DNA of 64,000 nucleotides from Lentisphaerota bacterium. Lineage in GTDB: Bacteria; Verrucomicrobiota; Kiritimatiellia; JAAZAB01. Shown here piece by piece: positions 53,264-61,135 of the stretch. The translations under genes were made by a program, and so were the position numbers. Position 1 is the stretch's first letter. Each line of letters begins with the position of its first letter. The notes beneath the pieces were generated by a model. That model searched no databases. It was not told the DNA's origin and saw only the letters and a program-made list of their open reading frames with translations. The DNA is taken from positions 25,274 to 89,273 of the forward strand of contig JACPGM010000119.1 of the NCBI GenBank assembly GCA_016188985.1, written 5' to 3'.

Positions 53264-53884
53264 ATGACGCAAAGTGGAAAGATGAAAATAAGGAAAAATG
53301 AAAAACGCCCCGTCGTCTATGTCATCGCCGGCCCAAACGGAGCAGGGAAGACTACGTTTGCTATGGAGTTTCTGCCGACAGTCGCCGGCTGCCGGAACTT
53401 CGTCAACGCCGACATGATCGCGCGCGGGCTTTCTCCACTGGATGTGGATGCTGCAGCTATGGGAGCAGGACGGTTGTTTCTGCAACAGATCCGAGCCCAG
53501 ATGGCGGCCTGCCGGGATTTCGCGTTCGAAACTACTCTCTCCGGCCTGTCGTATCTCGGCTTTCTCCGCAACATGCGTGAAAACGGATATCAAATCCGGC
53601 TTTATTATCTGTGGATCCCCACGATTGATTTGGCCCTCAAGCGCATAGCCGAAAGGGTGTTGCAGGGCGGGCATGATGTTCCGAAAGAAGTCGTCCGCCG
53701 CCGTTTCAGCAAAGGACTTTCGAATCTGTTCCGGCGTTATCTGACTTTGACGGATTACGGCGCGATATTTGACAACTCCTCAACCACCCCCGTGCTGGTT
53801 TGGGAAAAAGAGAAGAACCTGGAGCGAATTGTCGCCGGAGAACTATTCGCCCGAATTCAAAAACAAGCGGAGGGATTATCATGA
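53264..53884 (+). CDS. Zeta-toxin-like P-loop kinase
   Basis: 206 residues. IAGPNGAGKTTFAMEF is the Walker A site; FVNADMIARGLSP and FAFETTLSG resemble the substrate-binding and catalytic parts of zeta toxins, which phosphorylate UDP-N-acetyl sugars. The start is ATG 53264, or 53282 where the conserved core begins. It overlaps the next small gene as ATGA. A cell-wall-precursor toxin is a family-based inference; many chromosomal members are uncharacterised. Confidence 0.75.
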   Translation: MTQSGKMKIRKNEKRPVVYVIAGPNGAGKTTFAMEFLPTVAGCRNFVNADMIARGLSPLDVDAAAMGAGRLFLQQIRAQMAACRDFAFETTLSGLSYLGFLRNMRENGYQIRLYYLWIPTIDLALKRIAERVLQGGHDVPKEVVRRRFSKGLSNLFRRYLTLTDYGAIFDNSSTTPVLVWEKEKNLERIVAGELFARIQKQAEGLS

Positions 53885-54054
53885 AACGTCTTTACACGGC
53901 ATCGCGCGCGGGCCGGCAAGCCGAGCGGGTTTTCCAGCACGCGGTCGCCAAGGTAGTGGAAAGAAGCCGGCGTCTCGGACTGCCCATCGCGATCATGAGG
54001 AACGGACGGGCAGTGTTGGTCAGGGAAAGGACGAAAAGGAAGAAGAAAGGATGA
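53881..54054 (+). CDS. Small basic protein coupled to zeta-like kinase, possible antitoxin
   Basis: 57 residues, very basic (KRLYTASRAGRQAERVFQHA...RERTKRKKKG), with one amphipathic helix. Start ATG 53881 overlaps the kinase stop by four bases, with GGAGGG eight bases upstream. Position and size suggest the partner of a toxin-antitoxin pair; it has no resemblance to epsilon antitoxin and the order (toxin first) is reversed. Confidence 0.5.
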   Translation: MKRLYTASRAGRQAERVFQHAVAKVVERSRRLGLPIAIMRNGRAVLVRERTKRKKKG

Positions 54055-54091
54055 CCACGCTTAGGGCCTGTACTTCCGATGCTGGCCGCGC

Positions 54092-54118
54092 TTTAAGGTC
54101 GCAATTTTCGACCTTAAA
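54092..54118. terminator. Candidate bidirectional terminator
   Basis: Perfect 10-base arms TTTAAGGTCG and CGACCTTAAA around a CAATTTT loop, with A/T at both ends. It lies between convergent genes (the small partner of the zeta kinase and tsaE), where a shared terminator is expected. Confidence 0.55.
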
Positions 54119-54174
54119 ACATTTAGCCCTTGCTAATATCGCGGAGACGCTGAAGCAAATTCAAGGCCATCATA

Positions 54175-54747
54175 TCAGCGCTTCGCTACGCTAGTCAGTG
54201 TAATGGTGCGGGTATTGGCAGTCGTTCCGACCTTAAAATAAATGTGCCAGGCGTTGCGCGGCAACCAGGCGCCGGCGCGTTCGGCCCATTCGATCACCGT
54301 AATTCCTTTTCCGGCGAGGCAATCTTCAAAATCTATGCTCAGTAATTCTTCCGGCGTATTGACCCGGTAAAGATCCACGTGCACCAGCAAGCACTGGCCG
54401 CGATATTCGTTCACCATCGTAAAAGTCGGACTCGTTACTACCTGGCGCACACCCAGGGCTTGCGCCAGCCCCTGGACAAAGCACGTCTTACCGCTGCCCA
54501 GCTCGCCGTGCAGGGCCAGCACTACGCCGGGCTTGTCCCGCGCTACGCGGGGCCTGTCCAGCGCCCCGCGGGACTTCAGTTCCTTAACCAGATCAGCGGC
54601 CAAAGCCCGGGTTTCCTCCGGACTGTGCGAGCTTATGGTCCGGACTTTACCCTTCTCCGCCAGAATGCACCGTGGCTCTCGGCCTTCGTAGCCGGAGCTA
54701 CTACGGCGTAGGAGGCTGCCACGGGGTGCTTTACCGGAAATGTTCAT
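54175..54747 (-). CDS. tsaE: tRNA t6A37 biosynthesis ATPase TsaE, carrying repeat-encoded insertions
   Basis: 190 residues against about 150 usual. LHGELGSGKTCFVQGLAQ is the P-loop; SPTFTMVNEY, HVDLYRV and VIEWAERAGAWLP are TsaE signatures. TsaE drives the TsaD complex making N6-threonylcarbamoyladenosine. The extra length is repeat DNA: RGSLLRRSSSGYEGREPRC at the N-terminus and RGALDRPRVARDK before the first core strand are palindrome-encoded. The start overlaps the thiL stop by 17 bases; no other start codon is obvious upstream of the core. Confidence 0.85.
   Translation of the reverse strand: MNISGKAPRGSLLRRSSSGYEGREPRCILAEKGKVRTISSHSPEETRALAADLVKELKSRGALDRPRVARDKPGVVLALHGELGSGKTCFVQGLAQALGVRQVVTSPTFTMVNEYRGQCLLVHVDLYRVNTPEELLSIDFEDCLAGKGITVIEWAERAGAWLPRNAWHIYFKVGTTANTRTITLTSVAKR
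54534..54573. repeat. Palindrome inside the tsaE frame
   Basis: GTCCCGCGCTACGCGGGGC and GCGCCCCGCGGGAC pair as nested inverted repeats of about 40 bases. They are translated in frame as the segment just before the first strand of the TsaE core. A second repeat-derived piece lies at about 54670-54725 (GTAGCCGGAGCTAC palindrome) in the N-terminal extension. Confidence 0.6.
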
Positions 54748-55687
54748 AGCCGGCGGCCTTCAAGGGTATCCGCCGCCCGCGCGCATCCAGGCCGGCAATG
54801 ACATACCGCTGGGATGTAATCCTGCCGATATACGTGCACGGGGCGGCGAAAACTTTTTTCCAGGCGCGCAGCAGCTCGGCGGATTTGGCGGTCGGCACGC
54901 TGAACAATAATTCATAGTCTTCGCCATCAGTAATGGCCCGCTGGGCAGCCTTCCGCCACGAGGTCGTTTTCTTCACGGCCGGCGAGAGCGGGATGGCATT
55001 TAGCCACAGTTCCGCCCCTACCCGGCTGCTTCGGATCAGATGCTTTAGGTCGGTGGCCAAGCCGTCGCTGAGATCAATCATGGCGGTAGCCCAGTGGCGG
55101 TTTCTAAGCCACTGACCTTCCGCCAGGCGCGGCTCAAACTTGAGATGTTTTCCCCGCTCACTGCCGCCCAGCGTGCCGGTGACAAACAGATAATCGCCCT
55201 TCCGCGCGCCGGAACGCAGGACGGCCTGGCCGCGCGGCACACGGCCGACGCCAAACACGTGCACGGCCAGATCCCGCCCGCGGCTTACATCGCCGCCGAC
55301 AATTGCCACGCGCCAGCGGCGGGCCAACTTAGATAGCCCGGCCCGAATCGCCATCAATCGCGCCAAAGACGTGCCAGCCGGCGCCGTAATATCCACCAGC
55401 GCCCAGAGTCCTTCGCCGCCCATGGCGGCCATATCGCTCAGCACCCGCGCAAGCGCTTTATGGCCTACCGCGGCGCCTGGCGTTTCCCTGGTAAAATGCA
55501 CGCCCTCCACCACCGGATCCGATTTAAGCAGGTAATCATAGCGGGCCTTATCGGCTATGCGCACCACGGCGCAATCATCACCCGGCCCGACCACCACATC
55601 GGCTCGCGCCGGCAAGCCGTGAACCAGCCGGCGAATCACGCCCAGCTCGCCGAGCTCGCCCAGCGTTTGTTGACGGAACTTTTTCAT
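54731..55687 (-). CDS. thiL: Thiamine-monophosphate kinase
   Basis: 318 residues from the ATG at 55687 (MKKFRQQTLGELGELG), the usual length. VVGPGDDCAVVRI is the conserved acidic N-terminal motif; HKALARVLSDMAAMGG, VGGDVSRG and DLSDGLATDLKHL are further ThiL signatures, as is TDGEDYELLFSV. It phosphorylates thiamine monophosphate to the active diphosphate. The track start lies 30 codons upstream, inside the yafQ gene. It is the last housekeeping gene before the cassette region. Confidence 0.9.
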   Translation of the reverse strand: MKKFRQQTLGELGELGVIRRLVHGLPARADVVVGPGDDCAVVRIADKARYDYLLKSDPVVEGVHFTRETPGAAVGHKALARVLSDMAAMGGEGLWALVDITAPAGTSLARLMAIRAGLSKLARRWRVAIVGGDVSRGRDLAVHVFGVGRVPRGQAVLRSGARKGDYLFVTGTLGGSERGKHLKFEPRLAEGQWLRNRHWATAMIDLSDGLATDLKHLIRSSRVGAELWLNAIPLSPAVKKTTSWRKAAQRAITDGEDYELLFSVPTAKSAELLRAWKKVFAAPCTYIGRITSQRYVIAGLDARGRRIPLKAAGYEHFR

Positions 55688-55718
55688 CGCTAATTTCCCT
55701 GAGCCCCCACCCAATAAA

Positions 55719-55988
55719 TTATCTGAATAAATCTGAATGTGTGCCCATGCGCTCAAAGATGATTCGATGACTCTCAATTTTGTAGATCAGCACCCAGTCG
55801 GATTCTATATGACAGTCGCGCCGACCAACATAATTGCCGACGAGCCGATGGTCTCGATGAATAGGATCGAGACGCTGGCCGGCGAGCAAAGTCCGCACGA
55901 CAATCTTAAATTTCTCAAGATTTTTGCCGCGCCGCCGGGCCCGTTTCATGTCCTTCTCGAACTGCCGGGTGTAGACCGGGGCATACAT
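55719..55988 (-). CDS. yafQ: YafQ-family mRNA interferase toxin
   Basis: 89 residues, standard RelE/YafQ length. YTRQFEKDMKRARRRGKNLEK is the basic N-terminal helix pair; HRLVGNYVGRRDCHIESDWVLIYKI carries the His/Asp-rich active-site strand and the C-terminus ends FERMGTHSDLF, a YafQ hallmark. It would cleave mRNA on the ribosome. Its ATG overlaps the antitoxin stop (TGATG). No attC-like site follows it before thiL. Confidence 0.85.
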   Translation of the reverse strand: MYAPVYTRQFEKDMKRARRRGKNLEKFKIVVRTLLAGQRLDPIHRDHRLVGNYVGRRDCHIESDWVLIYKIESHRIIFERMGTHSDLFR

Positions 55989-56248
55989 CAGATTCCCAGT
56001 TTCTTAAACAAATCGTCGGCGTCTTTGCAAACGATCAAATCGCGACCAGCATCCGTGGAATCAAATGTTTGTCTGGTCGTTGAAGTGGGAATGGCCAGTT
56101 CGAAAGGAAGACCGCCGCGCAATTCGACTTGCTTGTAGAAAATGGTGATAGCCTGGGTTGCATTCAGCCCAAGACGATGAAAGACGCTTTCGGCATGATT
56201 CTTCAATTCGGGCTGGATTCGCGCTCGAACAGTTGATGTCTTGCTCAT
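55988..56248 (-). CDS. dinJ: DinJ/RelB-family antitoxin
   Basis: 86 residues from the ATG at 56248, preceded by GGAGGAGGG. STVRARIQPELKNHAESVFHRLGLNATQAITIFYKQ is a ribbon-helix-helix DNA-binding domain of the RelB/DinJ type; the C-terminal part (FDSTDAGRDLIVCKDADDLFKKLGI) binds the toxin. The track start 30 codons upstream runs back towards the preceding attC. The pair is the last cassette of the array. Confidence 0.85.
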   Translation of the reverse strand: MSKTSTVRARIQPELKNHAESVFHRLGLNATQAITIFYKQVELRGGLPFELAIPTSTTRQTFDSTDAGRDLIVCKDADDLFKKLGI

Positions 56249-56324
56249 GGACCCTCCTCCTTTTCTGCGGCCAATGTGGCACAAACGGGCTACACAGGCA
56301 AGCTGTTTTTTAGGCGTAATGGCG

Positions 56325-56432
56325 AGTGCCAACGCCAATCTTGTTGGATATTCTTGCTATTCCACATGCTTGGCCGGTTGACTGAAACAATCGAAGCGGA
56401 ATTGGCGTAGTGTTACAGGCGATTGTTAGCCA
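56325..56432 (-). other. attC-like recombination site after the SHOCT gene
   Basis: On the minus strand it begins GGCTAACAATCGCC and ends GATTGGCGTTGGCA; the arms pair over about ten bases. This is the GCTAAC...GTTGGC core arrangement of integron attC sites, about 107 bases long. It lies just beyond the SHOCT-protein stop, as expected for a cassette 3' end. Confidence 0.65.
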
Positions 56433-56434
56433 TC

Positions 56435-57172
56435 CTATTCGAATTCTATCGCCTGTTTACAGTGAGGACACGAGTATCGGAAACCCGAGGACGCTGATGG
56501 AATCATCATCAGTTTCGCACAGGTCGGACACTCAACGCGCACTTGTTTCTCGACAGGGGCAGGAACAGAGTGTGGGCTTGAAGTTTGCGGTTGAAGTCTT
56601 GCGGCCTTTAACCTTCCGGGAATAAGGCGTTCCGATAGGATTTCCCATTTCTTAGCGTTGAATTCAGACTCCGAAAGAACACCTTTCTTCTTCAACGCAT
56701 CCAGGTTTTGAAGGAGTTCGACGGCAGTGGCAGCCTTGTCTGGAGGCGCCCCGAGAAAAAGCGTTTTGCCGCGTTCAAATTCCTCTGCCGTTATTACGCC
56801 CGCGAGAAAGAGTTGCCCTAACTTCTCGATCTCTTGTGCTGCGCTCTTACCGCTGACAGCAAGGGGGTTGGTCACTTCAACCTTTCCGACAGCATTTTGT
56901 CCGACAGTGGCACGGGCACAGGCAGCGTTAATGTCATTCATCAGCGCCACTTCGTCGAAAAGTGTGTGACCTTTCGAATCCCTCATCATCTGTGAGTAGT
57001 GGCGGCCAAGTTGAAGGGTTCTTTCTCGGAGATCAGGGTTGTTGGGATCTTGTTTCAGTTTCCGTAATGAGTCCTTGTAAGCCTTTTTCGCTTTCGCCTT
57101 TGCTTGCACTTTGCCAACCGCAATGGCTATTGCAATGACTACAATTGCAATGCTCACCCAGAGCAAGGGCAT
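56435..57172 (-). CDS. Membrane-anchored SHOCT-domain protein with zinc ribbon
   Basis: 245 residues. One N-terminal helix (LLWVSIAIVVIAIAIAVGKV) leads to a coiled region; two SHOCT-like helical hairpins follow (EIEKLGQLFLAGVITAEEFERGK and LDALKKKGVLSESEFNAKK), then a zinc ribbon (CPTCAKLMM...YSCPHCKQAI). SHOCT modules mediate oligomer or membrane association; no catalytic role is evident. GAGGTG lies eight bases upstream of the ATG. It is a single-gene cassette. Confidence 0.65.
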   Translation of the reverse strand: MPLLWVSIAIVVIAIAIAVGKVQAKAKAKKAYKDSLRKLKQDPNNPDLRERTLQLGRHYSQMMRDSKGHTLFDEVALMNDINAACARATVGQNAVGKVEVTNPLAVSGKSAAQEIEKLGQLFLAGVITAEEFERGKTLFLGAPPDKAATAVELLQNLDALKKKGVLSESEFNAKKWEILSERLIPGRLKAARLQPQTSSPHSVPAPVEKQVRVECPTCAKLMMIPSASSGFRYSCPHCKQAIEFE

Positions 57173-57204
57173 GATGTCACCTCGCTTTCATTCATGGTTC
57201 TTTC

Positions 57205-57265
57205 GGCCAATATCATTGTGACATTCCGGCGCGTGTCGCCGGTAAAATCCACCTGCTGGTTCGGA
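57205..57265 (-). other. Weak attC-like site
   Basis: On the minus strand it starts TCCGAACCAGC and ends ATATTGGCC around an inner CCGGCGACACGCGCCGG hairpin. The terminal core reads ATTGGCC rather than GTTGGCC, so it would be degenerate. Position between two cassette-like genes is the main support. Confidence 0.35.
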
Positions 57266-57328
57266 CTGATTTTATTTTTCTACTGAACTATGCGTACTGT
57301 TTCATTTTATGGAAACGCTACCGGCTAG

Positions 57329-58078
57329 TCATTCCTTTACCCAGATCAACGACCCACCCCACATTCTTGACCCGCCCACCTCGTTACCCGTAATATCTGT
57401 CAATAATATTCGCGATTTATCAAGGTCAGATGGACTATGAATATTCGCCCAGTGCCCCCACAAGCCCTGTGCAATCTGAAGCCGAATTTGATAAGGCCAG
57501 TAGTGCCATGCGGTCGCAACGACGATAGTTAATTTATCACCCGACGCCGAGCAACTGTTGATGTATGTATTGTCAATGCCAGCCGTCTTTAAACGTGCCA
57601 TGAAAACTTTCATGTCTGCTTTTATCTTGTTCTGCTCTACTAGTTTTTCCTGTGCATTTCGCTCGCTATTTTCTATCTCACGTGCGGATGTGTCAACCCT
57701 CGCCTTTTCTTCGGGAGTGACCCATCTTTCTCCGAATTTGATAAGGCCTTTTGCCCTCTGCTGGTCTTCGAATTCGCGCGCGACACTGCCACGAATGATT
57801 CTGTATTTACGGGTACCAATTGCCACCTGTGAATTATTGGTGAATGTGAAAGGCCCGTAGGTTTGTAAAATGCCTCGGACAAAACCTTTGATCTCGAATG
57901 TGTCGCCGGTGATGATGTGGAGATTTAAAGTGCCAATTGACGTTTGGTTTGTGTAAGCGTATGGACCGAGATGCTGAGTCGTAGATTCTTCCATCAGCAG
58001 GAACATCTCAACAGCAAACACAGACGTCGTAAGAACAAGAGATGCAAATAGGATTTGTAAATGTTTATGTTGTTTCAT
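57329..58078 (-). CDS. Exported hypothetical protein
   Basis: 249 residues from ATG 58078, with GGAG eight bases upstream. A signal peptide is likely (ILFASLVLTTSVFAVE). The middle is charged and helical (EFEDQQRAKGLIKFGERWVTPEEKARVD); a stretch like KGLIKFGERWVTPEE occurs in many exported proteins of unknown role. No enzyme motif is recognised. Base composition is visibly more AT-rich than the dcw or transporter genes, in line with cassette origin. Confidence 0.55.
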   Translation of the reverse strand: MKQHKHLQILFASLVLTTSVFAVEMFLLMEESTTQHLGPYAYTNQTSIGTLNLHIITGDTFEIKGFVRGILQTYGPFTFTNNSQVAIGTRKYRIIRGSVAREFEDQQRAKGLIKFGERWVTPEEKARVDTSAREIENSERNAQEKLVEQNKIKADMKVFMARLKTAGIDNTYINSCSASGDKLTIVVATAWHYWPYQIRLQIAQGLWGHWANIHSPSDLDKSRILLTDITGNEVGGSRMWGGSLIWVKE

Positions 58079-58085
58079 TTTCTTC

Positions 58086-58154
58086 TCCGAACGACACATT
58101 TCATCGTCGGCCACCAGTCACGGGTGACCGTCCAGGTGAAAGCGTTGGTTGGGC
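58086..58154 (-). other. attC-like site overlapping a C-terminus
   Basis: The minus strand runs from GCCCAACCAACGC to GTCGTTCGGA, with a CGGTCACCCGTGACTGG hairpin inside, 69 bases in all. It encodes the last residues (AQPTLSPGRSPVTGGRR) and stop of the upstream gene, a layout common in integron cassettes. Confidence 0.55.
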
Positions 58155-58946
58155 GACCTTCTCTGTTTCTCCAAACCACCACCCGTCAAGGTTGACTACC
58201 CCGGTGATCAGGAAAACGCTACCGTCGCTTGCATTTGGAAGACATTGAACCTCGACCACTATGGGGTGCTTCTTACCGTCTTTGAGTTTCTTGAACAGGT
58301 ACTGACCCATTGCGGTGTTTTTCTTCGCGTACCCATGCCCGATGTTCTTCTCGCCGCCATCCGTTAAAGCAATACTCCAAGCGAAGTCTTGAGCGTCTCT
58401 GAATTCGTAATTGTAGTAATCGTCAAGTTTGGCCAGGACGCGAAATCGGACTGGGGTCGTTGGCCTTGTCGCACGGAACTCCTCGGGTGAGACGGGATTG
58501 GAGCCGACTGAGGTTTCCCAGTCAATGCGATAGCCGTCTTTGGTCTTCTTCAAGTAGTAATCCAATGTGCGACCTTCAACGTCTGCTTGGATCTTTACCC
58601 ACCCAGTCTGAGTGGGTGCCGGTTCGGTACCTGTGAGAATATCAAACCGAGGTGCATTCCACGCCCTTTCTCCATAGCGGGCCTCCATGAGCGGTTTCAC
58701 CTTCTCCGGGTTCAACACGAGAGGAATGCGGTCGCGCCATGAAGATGCCGCAAGATACGCACGGACCGCATCGAGTGCCGAAACGGGGATGGCGACCGGC
58801 GAGTTCGTGCTGTAATGCCATGTGCCGTCCGAATTGATAATAGCACTGCGCCCGTCTTTGGTCGTGACTGTCTCCTGAGCGAGTGATGTTACTGCACATA
58901 TGAATGCGATAACCGCGGTCACACGCAAATAACGGCTCGGTTTCAT
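58101..58946 (-). CDS. Exported hypothetical protein, cassette gene
   Basis: 281 residues from ATG 58946 (MKPSRYLRVTAVIAFICAVTSLAQ, a clear signal peptide). After it comes TVTTKDGRSAIINSDGTWHY, a motif seen at the N-terminus of several exported proteins of unknown role. The rest has alternating strands and no recognised active site. The final 17 residues are encoded by the attC-like palindrome, so the native fold probably ends near GWWFGETEKV. Confidence 0.55.
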   Translation of the reverse strand: MKPSRYLRVTAVIAFICAVTSLAQETVTTKDGRSAIINSDGTWHYSTNSPVAIPVSALDAVRAYLAASSWRDRIPLVLNPEKVKPLMEARYGERAWNAPRFDILTGTEPAPTQTGWVKIQADVEGRTLDYYLKKTKDGYRIDWETSVGSNPVSPEEFRATRPTTPVRFRVLAKLDDYYNYEFRDAQDFAWSIALTDGGEKNIGHGYAKKNTAMGQYLFKKLKDGKKHPIVVEVQCLPNASDGSVFLITGVVNLDGWWFGETEKVAQPTLSPGRSPVTGGRR

Positions 58947-58960
58947 CTTAGTTTCCTTTC

Positions 58961-59035
58961 GTCCAACGCCATGACTCACCGTTTTGGCAAACCGCGCAGC
59001 GGGTTAACAAATACGGTGTGGTCAGTTGTTGGGAC
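58961..59035 (-). other. attC site, well formed
   Basis: On the minus strand it begins GTCCCAACAACTGACCACAC and ends GGTGAGTCATGGCGTTGGAC. The outer cores GTCCCAAC and GTTGGAC are complementary with one bulge, as in attC folding; the centre has a TTGTTAACCCGC/GCGGTTTGCCAA stem. Length 75 bases. It contains the stop codon of the upstream cassette gene. Confidence 0.7.
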
Positions 59036-59588
59036 GTCTATGTTTGTCCCTGTATTCTGGGGAATTCCGTATCTGCTGTTCGATGAAAGCCACGACATGC
59101 CTGTCGCACCCGTAGGCAAAGAGAATCGAGCCAAATATGGCGAAGCCGACCGCATCGAGGGGGTGTTTTTCTGATCTTCCCAGGAGGGTAATGTAGATAT
59201 TGGCCAAGGTGTCGATGACTTCGGTTGATTTGCTGAGATCTTGCAGTTGCACTTCAGTCACAACACCTCGCTGGAGAAAATGAGTGTGTGCCTTTTTATA
59301 GTCCCTCGCGACGGTGCCTGGGTCAAGCTGGATGATCGTTTCGAGAGCAGCCTTCACTTGTTCTTGTGTGACGATTGTCTGTCCAGGATTAGGAAGTGAG
59401 GCGGAAGTTCGATTGCCCGGATCAAGGAAGTCCACACCCCACTTTCTACCTTCCCCGTGGGCGGATCGAACACGGGAGATCAAGTCAGCAAGAGGTTTTC
59501 GGAGAATCAAGGAAATCACAACCAAGGCAATGGGAATCGTGTGGGACCAAGTTAGAACCTTCAGAATCGCGACAATGATGTCCGTCAT
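59022..59588 (-). CDS. Membrane-anchored hypothetical protein, cassette gene
   Basis: 188 residues. One or two N-terminal helices (ILKVLTWSHTIPIALVVISLILRKP) precede a soluble domain with a helical middle (EQVKAALETIIQLDPGTVARDYKKAHTHFLQRG). The C-terminus DKHRRPNN is encoded by attC, with the stop in CCCAACAACTGA. No family is recognised. Small membrane proteins of unknown role are typical integron cargo. Confidence 0.55.
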   Translation of the reverse strand: MTDIIVAILKVLTWSHTIPIALVVISLILRKPLADLISRVRSAHGEGRKWGVDFLDPGNRTSASLPNPGQTIVTQEQVKAALETIIQLDPGTVARDYKKAHTHFLQRGVVTEVQLQDLSKSTEVIDTLANIYITLLGRSEKHPLDAVGFAIFGSILFAYGCDRHVVAFIEQQIRNSPEYRDKHRRPNN

Positions 59589-59605
59589 CTCACTTCATCT
59601 CCTCG

Positions 59606-59699
59606 GTCCCAACAGTTCTTATGCGTTAAAAATATCATCCCGGCTAAGGCTTATCAGGTGATGTTCTTTGATCTTGAGGTTCAAAATGCCTTGTTCCGG
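59606..59699 (-). other. Possible attC-like site after the orphan antitoxin
   Basis: The minus strand has CCGGAACAAGGC at one end and AGAACTGTTGGGAC at the other, 94 bases apart. AACAAGGC and GTTGGGAC resemble attC cores, but internal pairing is weak by eye. Confidence 0.35.
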
Positions 59700-59704
59700 T
59701 GCCT

Positions 59705-59980
59705 TTAACTGGTTTTTATTTGTCCCGTTAAATATTTGTGAATTATGCTGGAAACTAACGTTTGATAGGGCAAGCCTTCTTGAACAGCCCGTAGCTTTAT
59801 ATTGTTATAGTCCCAATCGGACATGCGGATATTGATTTTTTTGAGCTTTTTCAAAGCATTACGGGCATGGGCTTGATAGTTTCTTGTTTCTTCCGCCATG
59901 TTGGGAACGGCAACCCATTCGCCAGCTTCAATTTCATGTTCCAGCGCTGCTTCTTCTTTAGTGAGCAGTATTTTTTTCAT
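59705..59980 (-). CDS. Ribbon-helix-helix antitoxin, apparently without toxin
   Basis: 91 residues; AGGAAAAA precedes the ATG. KKINIRMSDWDYNNIKLRAVQEGLPYQTLVSSIIHKYLTG is a CopG/BrnA-like DNA-binding domain found in type II antitoxins. The toxin gene would normally precede it, but only 43 bases separate it from mtnA, so it looks orphaned or has replaced its partner. It might act in trans. Confidence 0.65.
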   Translation of the reverse strand: MKKILLTKEEAALEHEIEAGEWVAVPNMAEETRNYQAHARNALKKLKKINIRMSDWDYNNIKLRAVQEGLPYQTLVSSIIHKYLTGQIKTS

Positions 59981-60023
59981 TTTTTCCTACAGTGATGATT
60001 GCCCGGGAACATCCGGCACAAAC

Positions 60024-61091
60024 TTAATTAGCCAAAGCCATTTTGATGGCTCTGCCAAATGGCGGCTTGAGAATGCCCCTTTCGCAAATGATGGCCGTGA
60101 TCAGCCGGGCGGGCGTAACGTCAAAGGCCGGGGCATACACTTTCACGTTTTCCGGCGCAGTGCGCTTGCCGAACCCTTGCGTAATTTCATCGGCGCCGCG
60201 TTCCTCGATCGGAATGGCCGCGCCGGTTGCGAGCTTCAGGTCAAAGGTGGAAGAAGGCGCCAGAACATAAAAAGGAATCCGATGGGCCTTGGCCAGCATG
60301 GCTAGGCCATAGGTCCCGATCTTATTGGCGCTGTCGCCATTGGCGGCAATGCGGTCGGCGCCGACCATAACCAGGTCAATGCGTCTTTCTTTCATGACTT
60401 GGGCGGCCATATTGTCGCAGATAAGGGTCACCTCAATCCCCGCGCGCATAAGCTCCCAAGCGGTCAGTCGCGCGCCCTGCAGGAGCGGACGGGTTTCATC
60501 GGCATAGACTTTGAGGCGCTTGCCCTGTTCGCGGGCCAGATACACCGGCGCCAGCGCCGTGCCGAACTGGGAGGTGGCCAGGCCGCCGGCATTGCAATGG
60601 GTCAGCACGGTCTGACCATTTTTGAGCAGCCTGGCGCCATGCCGGCCAATGGCGCGGCACATGGCGATATCTTCGTTCAGAATGGCCAGGGCCTCGCGCA
60701 GCAATCGCATTTTCAGTTCGGAGGGCACCAGGCGTTGTCCGGCGCGCGCGCAGCGGCGCATGCGCGTGAGCGCCCAGAACAGGTTGACAGCGGTCGGCCG
60801 CGAAGTAGCCAGGTAATCGGCCGCGCGTTCTGCTTGGGCGGCTAAGGCCGCGCCGGTGGCCGCCCGCGAATTCTGCACGGCCGCAGCCACGCCCAGCGCC
60901 GCGGCAATGCCGATGGCCGGCGCCCCGCGTACCTGCAAGTTTTTTATTGCCCGCCAGAGCGGCGGCAATTTCCTGATTTCCAGAAAGACCAGTTTGCCGG
61001 GCAGACGGGTCTGATCCACCAGCCGGATATAGCCAGGAAGCAAATGCCCCTTCCGGTCGGCAACCCATTCGATGGTTTTGATGGGGTTCAT
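60024..61091 (-). CDS. mtnA: S-methyl-5-thioribose-1-phosphate isomerase
   Basis: 355 residues from ATG 61091, normal length. VRGAPAIGIAAALG, SRPTAVNLFWAL, LTHCNAGGLAT (catalytic Cys) and MVGADRIAANGDSANKIGTY (catalytic Asp) are definitive. It isomerises MTR-1-phosphate to MTRu-1-phosphate in methionine salvage. High GC and codon use match the chromosome rather than the neighbouring cassettes. An attC lies just upstream and cassette-like genes continue downstream. Confidence 0.92.
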   Translation of the reverse strand: MNPIKTIEWVADRKGHLLPGYIRLVDQTRLPGKLVFLEIRKLPPLWRAIKNLQVRGAPAIGIAAALGVAAAVQNSRAATGAALAAQAERAADYLATSRPTAVNLFWALTRMRRCARAGQRLVPSELKMRLLREALAILNEDIAMCRAIGRHGARLLKNGQTVLTHCNAGGLATSQFGTALAPVYLAREQGKRLKVYADETRPLLQGARLTAWELMRAGIEVTLICDNMAAQVMKERRIDLVMVGADRIAANGDSANKIGTYGLAMLAKAHRIPFYVLAPSSTFDLKLATGAAIPIEERGADEITQGFGKRTAPENVKVYAPAFDVTPARLITAIICERGILKPPFGRAIKMALAN

Positions 61092-61135
61092 GCTCATTTT
61101 TGAATCCGGATCATGGCCAAGCAACTATCTTTTAC

